From positions 102,501-166,500 of the forward strand of contig JABMCL010001966.1 in assembly GCA_018857735.1 (NCBI GenBank): a DNA stretch of 64,000 bases, given 5' to 3'. The stretch is from Alviniconcha marisindica. Taxonomy: Eukaryota > Mollusca > Gastropoda > Provannidae. This document shows positions 60,214 to 64,000 of this stretch, piece after piece; within the stretch, counting starts at the first letter, position 1; each line of letters starts with the position of its first letter. Position numbers and translations under genes: made by a program. The notes below the pieces were generated by a model, which saw only the letters and a list, made by a program, of their open reading frames with translations, searched no databases and was not told the origin of the DNA.

Positions 60214-62558
60214 AGAACATGTGTGTGAGTGTGAATGAGAATGTGTGTGTGTGTGTGTGTGTTTCTGAGAATAAATTTCAACGTTTATGTAGTTTTTGTT
60301 TCTAAACAGACCTTCCATCCTCGAGATAAAATTAAGTAGAACACTAAATTCAAAGGAACACACAAACAACAATAATGATTATTAATTAATAAAGATTCAG
60401 TTGATCTTTAGTGCCATTTTCCTGCAACACAAATGCACACATATGAACCCCCCCCCCCCACCCCTCAACACACAATGAAACTGTTTTTCAGAATAAGTTT
60501 GGTATTTATATATTGTCACATAGTTTGTTACAATTTATCCGACTCCTGAGTGAGATTCAGATGTTCTCAACATGCACACCATTTTACCCAAGTTCTGATG
60601 ACATTGTGCAAGTTAAATAGTGGTAGTGAATTAATTGTTCCATGTTACATCGTGCAAGTTAACTAGTGGTAGTGAATTAATTGTTCTATGTTATCACTTT
60701 GTAGGTGGTGACTTGTCCAACAGTGACTTGTTCACACCCCGTGTTTGCGTGCACGTTGGGCCTGTGCAGACATGTGCATGTTGGGTGCAAGTGGTATGTG
60801 CACAGAAATGTATGACCAACCTTCAGGTCTGTACTGTGCCACAATCTCCACAGTGTCTCCAGCACGCTTCAAGGCCTGGGCGGCCTCCTCATGAGTTGCA
60901 CGTTGCAGATCTGTGCCATTCACCTGAAACATTATAATCAACAGAAATATTTTGAAGTCTTATTTATCACTCTTTCAAGGCTATGCCAGACAGGAATTCA
61001 GTTACAAGTACACAGATAACAAATTAATTATCAACACAATAATGTATGACTACTACATCAACTGATCAACCAAATGTTACCACATGCCCTGGTACTGGTC
61101 GTAACTCAAATTCTGTCACCGAGATATTAATTTAGCTGCAGTTGACTGGAGTTGTTTCCCTTCCTAACTGTATGCAATACATAAAGCCTTTGAATGAAGT
61201 TGGAACCAATGCTTTCTGAAGCCCATATTTGCCTGGGATGAGCACAGGCAGGAAAACATGCAAATTCTGCCTCTATCCAACATGAACACAGGACTGAGGG
61301 GGTTAAACCTTCAAAATAAGCTGAATAATAAGGATAATGATAGGACAAAAATTCAATGTCCTACCACACACCATTCACACACATACATATATATATATAG
61401 GCACAGAGACATGCATACACACAACCTCTGCTCACAGAAGCAGTCTGCCCAGGTCTGTGTTTGTCTCAAAAGGGAAATCTTCAGCTGAATGGACTGGAAG
61501 GGGAAAGTGTGTGTGTGTGCTACTGTAGTACATGTACGCGCTAGTGACTGTACACCTGATGAAAATCAGTTTCACAGCATCCCATGGGACCGGAGAATCT
61601 CTACCATCTTGCAAGACCATTGGTTAAATTTGAAGGATTCCCATTCAGCTCAAACGAGGCACTGTGTGCAGAGGTGTTGGGTGCTAATTTCTGTATCTCT
61701 GGTTGTATTTTTGGACCTCATGTGCTTAACAGACTTAACGGGAGCTAATTCCATCAGTTCTATTATTGCATGCCTGTGAAGATAGCCTGCAGCAATACAT
61801 CCAGAGTTCATGTAATTTTCAAGCACTTGCTTTTTCTTATCACTGGAGGGAGCTGCCACAAGTATAACTTTGTCACAACAAAAGTTTTTGTCATGACAAA
61901 CATGTGTCTGTCACAACAAAACACATCTTTTGTCATGACAAAAGTATGCTTGTCGTGACATGTTTTGTCATGACAAACACATTTTGTCACGACAAAAGTA
62001 TGCCTGTCACAAAAGAACATTTGTCACAACAAACATAAGTTTGTCACAACAAAAGTTGTGTTGTGACAAACACATTTGTCACAACAAACATAATTTTGTC
62101 ATAACAGAAGTTTTGTCATGACAAACACGTGTTTGTCACAACAAAAATGATACTTGTGGCAGCTCCCTCAAATGGTATTTTCTTGGCTGTGACTCTATTC
62201 AAATGCATTCATGCGGAGCAGGGTTAATCAGTAAATACAACTGTGTAACGTTGACAGAGCCTGACACAAATGAAGACAAGTGGAAAACAGGGAATATACA
62301 GTATGGAGCTGTGAAGGGGTACGGTAACCAGCACAATAACTCTAGAATGCTCTGAAACTGTGGACCACAGGCAATAAAGCCCCGGGCATGCATGTACTCA
62401 CAGACAAGATCTTGTCGCCTCGTCTCAACTCTCCACTGAGGTCTGCGGGCCCCCCTGCCAGTATGAAGGAGACAAAGATGCCCTCCTCCCCTTCGCCACC
62501 CACGATGTTGAAGCCCAGGCCGGTGGACCCCTTCTTCAGCACAATTTTGCGTGGCTCT
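42129..62558 (-). CDS. DLG1: Discs-large MAGUK scaffold, 3' half of gene (PDZ3-SH3-hook-GUK), 5' end beyond window
   Basis: Twelve exons on the minus strand join in phase, all GT-AG: 62558-62402, 60923-60821, 59058-58956, 58064-57888, 57126-57054, 56082-55956, 47126-47079, 46207-46106, 45555-45383, 45006-44897, 44076-43985 and 42235-42129. An optional 30-nt exon lies at 49422-49393. They encode 456 residues plus stop (466 with the microexon). Order: PDZ3 with GLGF loop and the class-I His in [11 protein letters not shown]3 (ALFDYD), basic hook ([20 protein letters not shown]), and a guanylate-kinase domain with the degenerate GPLKDR loop, so enzymatically inactive as in all MAGUKs. The C-terminus is IWVPAKEKL. 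Family role: scaffold at synapses and septate/adherens junctions that controls polarity. L27, PDZ1 and PDZ2 must lie beyond 64 kb. Confidence 0.98.
42247..43375 (-). repeat. 41-bp minisatellite in last DLG1 intron
   Basis: About 26 copies of CACACATCAGTCAGTCTCT(C/T), CCACGAAGCAG and AGGATTAAAGT. The array begins about 12 bp upstream (gene strand) of the last-exon acceptor. On the gene strand each unit carries GACTGACTGATG, a branch-point-like motif. Decayed units with CAGAGTATTTAAG continue to about 43860. Confidence 0.95.
43376..43915 (-). repeat. decayed continuation of the 41-bp array and (ATT)n
   Basis: Units with TCAGTCAGTCTCTCCACA and GAGTATTTAAG(T/C)CACACA at lower identity. Then GGGGAATAGCGCCACAGAAA and (ATT)n at about 43899-43911, a SINE-tail-like end. 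Confidence 0.8.
43985..44076 (-). CDS. DLG1: DLG1 exon: GUK C-terminal helices
   Basis: 92 nt encoding (M)[19 protein letters not shown] then [11 protein letters not shown] plus one base. The acceptor CTGTTTTGCAG and first exon bases GGAGAT belong to the tandem repeat upstream on the gene strand. Confidence 0.97.
44071..44424 (-). repeat. 30-bp minisatellite containing the DLG1 exon 3' splice site
   Basis: About 11 units of ATCTCCCTGCAAAACAG plus TGTCAGCCATGCA. The 17-bp core at 44071 is the authentic acceptor and exon start. Identical cores begin at 44180, 44296, 44326 and 44356, and others differ by one or two bases. The last three perfect copies are spaced exactly 30 bp apart. Confidence 0.95.
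44425..44896 (-). other. DLG1 intron, no feature beyond a short A-rich run
   Basis: Intron sequence with an A-rich run at 44756-44783. Confidence 0.6.
44897..45006 (-). CDS. DLG1: DLG1 exon: GUK core
   Basis: 110 nt encoding [20 protein letters not shown] then [16 protein letters not shown] plus two bases. Donor GTACGT. Confidence 0.97.
45240..45303 (+). mobile_element. LINE 3'-end fragment in DLG1 intron
   Basis: CACCCTGATATAACTGTAAT, GGTTGACTGGGCG and AAAACACCAAGTTACTTACT: the sense 3' end of the 32.5-35.2-kb LINE family, 5'-truncated to about 60 bp. Confidence 0.8.
45383..45555 (-). CDS. DLG1: DLG1 exon: GUK, GMP-binding-like region
   Basis: 173 nt encoding (H)[39 protein letters not shown] and [18 protein letters not shown]. 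The DYHFV, EAG and LYGTS segments form the phosphopeptide-binding face in MAGUK guanylate-kinase domains. Donor GTGGGA. Confidence 0.97.
45735..45905. repeat. two-copy direct duplication of about 80 bp
   Basis: AAACTTTTC(C/A), CCTTCTCTTTTTCAAAAA and GTAAGTGGGTGGATG occur twice in the DLG1 intron before the GUK-start exon. Confidence 0.75.
46106..46207 (-). CDS. DLG1: DLG1 exon: GUK start
   Basis: 102 nt encoding (L)[19 protein letters not shown] then [20 protein letters not shown] replaces the P-loop of active guanylate kinases. Confidence 0.97.
46318..46350. repeat. (AT)n microsatellite
   Basis: About 33 bp of TA/AT in the DLG1 intron. Confidence 0.95.
46670..47012. repeat. long purine tract, (GA)n and poly-G
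   Basis: About 340 bp nearly free of pyrimidines on the plus strand, hence polypyrimidine (CT-rich) on the DLG1 transcript. It lies about 70 nt after the pre-GUK exon donor. Several G runs of 9-12. Confidence 0.95.
47079..47126 (-). CDS. DLG1: DLG1 exon: pre-GUK segment
   Basis: 48 nt encoding (R)[15 protein letters not shown] plus one base, matching the conserved ILSYEPV-QE motif before the guanylate-kinase domain. Donor GTAAGT. Confidence 0.95.
47228..47329. repeat. (GT)n then (GA)n microsatellite
   Basis: About 80 bp of GA preceded by about 18 bp of GT. On the DLG1 transcript this is a (CT)n tract about 120 nt upstream of the pre-GUK exon acceptor. Confidence 0.97.
47330..48185 (-). other. 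DLG1 intron, no feature recognised
   Basis: Unique-looking intron sequence with short C/G-rich runs at 47740 and 48065-48095. Confidence 0.5.
48190..48410. repeat. two-copy direct duplication of about 110 bp
   Basis: CTGCAGCC(G/A)TATCACGACC, ACTTGA(C/T)GAAGGAAAAGAAG and GTGATCGTAGGTATGCAA each occur twice. Confidence 0.85.
48733..48774. repeat. (AC)n microsatellite
   Basis: About 42 bp of AC with one interruption. Confidence 0.95.
49260..49279. repeat. poly-G homopolymer
   Basis: About 18 consecutive G preceded by T8. Confidence 0.9.
49393..49422 (-). CDS. DLG1: DLG1 candidate 30-nt microexon in hook
   Basis: Acceptor CTCTGGCAG, 30 nt encoding (R)NPPSDTESN plus one base, donor GTAAGTAAC. 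Phase 1 on both sides, so inclusion or skipping preserves the frame. The product resembles the SNASDSESS segment of human DLG1 at the same place. Both splice sites are strong. Confidence 0.8.
49425..51365 (-). other. DLG1 intron, no feature recognised
   Basis: AT-rich intron with no supported coding or repeat signal. Confidence 0.5.
51383..51482. repeat. two-copy direct duplication of about 49 bp
   Basis: CTAGCGCTAGTACTTATTGC, TGTAACCACCAATCAGCGTA and (A/G)CATTCA occur twice in tandem. The start CTAGCGCTAG is a palindrome. Confidence 0.9.
51485..53318 (-). other. DLG1 intron, (GAAT)n at about 51835
   Basis: Intron sequence with five or so ATGA copies at 51837-51860. Nothing else supported. 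Confidence 0.5.
53320..53382 (-). mobile_element. LINE 3'-end fragment in DLG1 intron
   Basis: AAGTAAGTAACTTGGTGTTT, TATGCCCCGTCAACC and GTTAGGGCAATGACA match the LINE 3' terminus on the minus strand. Confidence 0.7.
53385..54515 (-). other. DLG1 intron, no feature recognised
   Basis: Unique-looking sequence. A possible 6-nt acceptor-donor pair near 53825-53831 is not supported strongly enough to call. Confidence 0.4.
54520..54780. repeat. minisatellite of about 23-24-bp units
   Basis: About ten units of GCACTGGGAGGAAAATCCCT(TGCT), interrupted by a poly-C and CA tract at 54620-54652. GGAGGAAAATCCC is a near-palindrome in each unit. Confidence 0.9.
54790..55950 (-). other. DLG1 intron, no gene recognised
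   Basis: Contains a short duplication GTGTGAACTCTCATTCCATC at 55699 and 55725. Confidence 0.5.
55956..56082 (-). CDS. DLG1: DLG1 exon: hook region, FSRRFPF segment
   Basis: 127 nt encoding [20 protein letters not shown], then [20 protein letters not shown] and DE plus one base. It matches the alternative hook exon of vertebrate DLG1 that carries FSRKFPF, a region linked to protein 4.1 binding. Donor GTAAGT. Confidence 0.95.
56127..56144. repeat. poly-C homopolymer
   Basis: About 18 consecutive C, roughly 45 nt upstream (gene strand) of the FSRRFPF exon acceptor. Confidence 0.9.
56228..56375. repeat. (GT)n and SINE 3'-end-like motif
   Basis: A GT run at 56228-56256, then GTAAAGTGCCCTGTGCTCCC, GATGGGCGCTCTAGAAATCC and (ATT)n. 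The last part resembles the motifs at 10255 and 11850. Confidence 0.6.
56500..56722 (+). repeat. dispersed repeat D220, copy 2
   Basis: Matches 6813-7032 through CACC(T)ACCCGGGTA, TGATTCAAA, GATATAATCTGAG and CTATGGCATAACCAA. In DLG1 intron. Confidence 0.75.
56864..57021. repeat. two (GA)n arrays in a direct duplication
   Basis: (GA)n at 56864-56917 and 56962-57021, separated by TTTATTAGTATTAACTAGT(C/T)TTCAGGTATC. That spacer also precedes the first array, so the block is a two-copy duplication. Polypyrimidine on the DLG1 transcript. Confidence 0.95.
57054..57126 (-). CDS. DLG1: DLG1 exon: hook region, basic segment
   Basis: 73 nt encoding (R)[19 protein letters not shown] then TSTDK. Donor GTAAAC. 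About 34 nt after the donor the transcript strand enters a (CT)n tract. Confidence 0.95.
57130..57885 (-). other. DLG1 intron, no feature recognised
   Basis: Intron between the hook and SH3 exons. Nothing further is supported. Confidence 0.5.
57888..58064 (-). CDS. DLG1: DLG1 exon: SH3 domain
   Basis: 177 nt encoding (R)[39 protein letters not shown] and [19 protein letters not shown]. The acceptor GTTGTTTCAG and the first 11 or so exon bases are copied in the upstream minisatellite. Confidence 0.97.
58053..58636 (-). repeat. minisatellite of about 85-90-bp units containing the SH3-exon 3' splice site
   Basis: Units read, on the plus strand, AACAGG(G/A)CCCTGAAACAACC, CAGTATGCAGGTGAGGAACT, AGAGAAGGAATTCTGCTGG and CTACCTGTAGAAAGTCTGTT. 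The first unit overlaps the real SH3 exon start. On the gene strand acceptor AGs recur at about 58147, 58327, 58407, 58497 and 58588. Every unit also ends in CTACAG|GTAGC, a donor-like site 26 nt after the acceptor. Confidence 0.95.
58637..58955 (-). other. DLG1 intron, (CAA)n at 58788
   Basis: Short intron sequence between the array and the linker exon. Confidence 0.5.
58956..59058 (-). CDS. DLG1: DLG1 exon: PDZ3-SH3 linker
   Basis: 103 nt encoding (D)[20 protein letters not shown], then [13 protein letters not shown] plus two bases. Donor GTAAGC. Confidence 0.96.
59682..59701. repeat. poly-C homopolymer
   Basis: About 20 consecutive C in DLG1 intron. Confidence 0.9.
59990..60263. repeat. 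(GT)n with GAATGAGAATGTG interruptions
   Basis: GT arrays separated by periodic GAATGAGAATG units, forming a higher-order repeat of about 275 bp. Confidence 0.95.
60606..60703. repeat. two-copy direct duplication of about 47 bp
   Basis: GTGCAAGTTAA(A/C)TAGTGGTA and GTGAATTAATTGTTC(C/T)ATGT each occur twice. Confidence 0.9.
60821..60923 (-). CDS. DLG1: DLG1 exon: PDZ3 second part
   Basis: 103 nt encoding [20 protein letters not shown], then [14 protein letters not shown] plus one base. The His of THEEAAQAL predicts class-I ligand choice. Donor GTTGGT is weak at +3/+4. Confidence 0.96.
60950..61845 (-). other. DLG1 intron, no gene recognised
   Basis: Intron within PDZ3. A short (AT)n lies at 61387-61400. 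Confidence 0.5.
61846..62169. mobile_element. 324-bp MITE-like element with 20-bp perfect terminal inverted repeats
   Basis: The left end GAGGGAGCTGCCACAAGTAT (61846-61865) is perfectly inverted at 62150-62169. The interior is an array of about 17 copies of TTTGTC(A/G)(T/C)(G/A)ACAAA-type motifs, both the perfect palindrome TTTGTCATGACAAA and TTTGTCACAACAAA. No clear target-site duplication and no coding capacity. It lies in the intron that splits PDZ3. Confidence 0.85.
62402..62558 (-). CDS. DLG1: DLG1 exon: PDZ3 first part
   Basis: 157 nt encoding (R)[39 protein letters not shown] and [13 protein letters not shown]. Acceptor TGTGTGTGCAG follows a GT run; donor GTGAGT. GLGF is the carboxylate-binding loop. 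Confidence 0.97.
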
Positions 62559-64000
62559 CTGCACACACACACAACACACTTTGCCAGTCACACAGCTTTC
62601 TGTTTCATCTTTACGCACATGTAATTCTAAACAATACCCGTGTGTTCCCCAAGGACTGGGGCCACTGGTTTGAGAGGTTGAACCATGCATAAATATGCAT
62701 TTCCCAAGGACACTGTCCACAGGTTTGAGAGGATGAACTAAGCACATGTTTCCAATGGATAGGGGCCGCTGGTATAAAATTTACACAGTGTCAAGATGAT
62801 GCAATTTAATGTTCACTTATTAGATAATAAGCTAGAAATCCATCCTCCATAACAATGGCAATTCCGTAAATCATTCATGCCAGAAAGCGGGCTAACGAAA
62901 TAACTGCAGATCAATGTGTGCCAACAAACACTTCCAATTTACATGTAAATGCCGACATTGAAGAACTAATTCACAAAACCATTCATTCATTACAGAATCA
63001 GGACAGACTTCTGAAAGTAATCCAATATTCAGAAATACACCCCACCCTGGCGCCTGCAGAGAGTCGAAAAGCCTTTGGGCCATTCAAGACCAGAAATGTG
63101 ATAATGATTTCTCTGAATTCATGAACTTTTTGATCATCAGAGAAGAAACCAGAGCTGTGCTGTCTGTGATGCGATGTTGTCATCATCTTGATTAACTGCA
63201 AAAACAAGGCCCTCTCAGTGTGTGTGAACCAATTTTTTATATATTTTTTTGTCTCGTTTGCTTTGAGTTTTTGTTGTGTTGTCATTGGATGGGGGTTGGG
63301 GTGGGGCATTAATGATTTAGGGGAAAAAGTTGTCTAGTAATAATTCCATCAGGCTTCTGAATTTTTGTATAATTATATTCACAAGCCTGGCAGACTATTT
63401 GTTTTTCTCCAGCTTCTGTAGGTCTGAGTATTACATTTACACTATTACAGTTAACTTGTAACGCTTGTTAAGCTGTTACACTATAGTTTTATTTAGATCT
63501 GTAGTTTTATTTAATTTATATGGCTCTAATAACATAGCTTTTACACCATGCAAAAAGAATAAAGCACTAAGCTTCAGTGCTTGGCAGAGCTAAACACACA
63601 CACGCACACCTCTCAGACAATAATTAGAATAAAACATATCAGTTTTAATAAAATAAAATAAATCTTCTTTTTTAACTACACATTTTTTCTTTATTATCAA
63701 ATGTTGTTCTCTATATTTATAGTGTAAGTTAGTCTGTAAATCCTTTTTGTTTATGAGATTGAGAGCCATGTGTGGTGAGGTCTTCATTATTATTTTAACA
63801 GTACTTTTATAATACTGATGTAGCATAATGTAAATCCATCACCATTTTTACATAATTTAATGCCTACATGAATTGTGCATTTTATTTCAGTTATTTAACT
63901 TTTACACCAAGCAAAAAATAAACTTAATATAGGTAAAACATAGTAAAATATATAATATCAAAAAGTGGTGAAGAACACCAGCCTTTGGCAGTCAGCTCAG
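62559..64000 (-). other. DLG1 intron upstream of PDZ3, no exon found
   Basis: I looked for an exon ending two bases into a codon to join REPRKIV and saw none. The sequence is AT-rich. The preceding exon is presumably beyond the window. Confidence 0.5.

Noticed and set aside
59885..60372. 161-aa minus frame rich in His-Thr and Ser-His
   Set aside because: Translation of the (GT)n/GAATGAGAATG higher-order repeat in a DLG1 intron.
62559..64000. Upstream PDZ2-PDZ3 linker exon
   Set aside because: No segment on the minus strand offered an in-phase donor with a DLG-like peptide.

Overview
This is eukaryotic genomic DNA, most probably from a marine mollusc and perhaps a caenogastropod snail. Genes are sparse and split by long introns. 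The DNA is crowded with (GT)n, (GA)n and poly-C/G tracts, minisatellites and tRNA-derived SINEs, and the three protein-coding genes are of clear animal type. The organism call is inference from gene content and repeat style.

Layout. 1-16.3 kb holds no recognisable gene, only minisatellites, compound microsatellites and SINE copies. 16.3-23.2 kb (minus strand) is a complete three-exon FBXO45/Fsn gene (F-box plus SPRY, 252 aa deduced). Its first intron holds a minisatellite that starts on a splice acceptor, and a 2.24-kb element with 22-bp terminal inverted repeats. 23.8-27.2 kb is a minisatellite split by two SINEs, then large GT/GCGT arrays. 27.7-29.4 kb (plus strand) is an intact, intronless SLC17-type (sialin-like) transporter with a CCAAT, CRE and TATA arrangement upstream. 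31.4-35.2 kb is repeat-derived and includes a broken I/Nimb-like LINE (minus strand) carrying a 149-bp inverted self-duplication. 42.1-62.6 kb (minus strand) is the 3' half of a Discs-large (DLG1-type MAGUK) gene. Its exons join in phase from PDZ3 through SH3, hook and guanylate-kinase domains to the C-terminal AKEKL stop; exons for L27, PDZ1 and PDZ2 must lie beyond 64 kb.

How the parts relate. FBXO45 is a synaptic ubiquitin-ligase substrate receptor and DLG1 a synaptic/junctional scaffold. They are about 19 kb apart here, and both also lie in human 3q29, so the linkage may be ancient. The SLC17 transporter between them could be a local insertion.

Most unusual observation. Three minisatellites (FBXO45 exon 2, DLG SH3 exon, DLG exon 11) include the authentic 3' splice site of the exon they abut, so each array multiplies acceptor-like sequences just upstream of a real exon. 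A fourth array starts 12 bp from the DLG last-exon acceptor and multiplies a branch-point-like motif. Other points: a phase-compatible 30-nt microexon in the DLG hook, a SINE tail homologous to the LINE 3' end, and a 324-bp element with 20-bp inverted ends filled with TTTGTCACAACAAA-type palindromes. All calls were made by eye from sequence; no database or alignment program was used.
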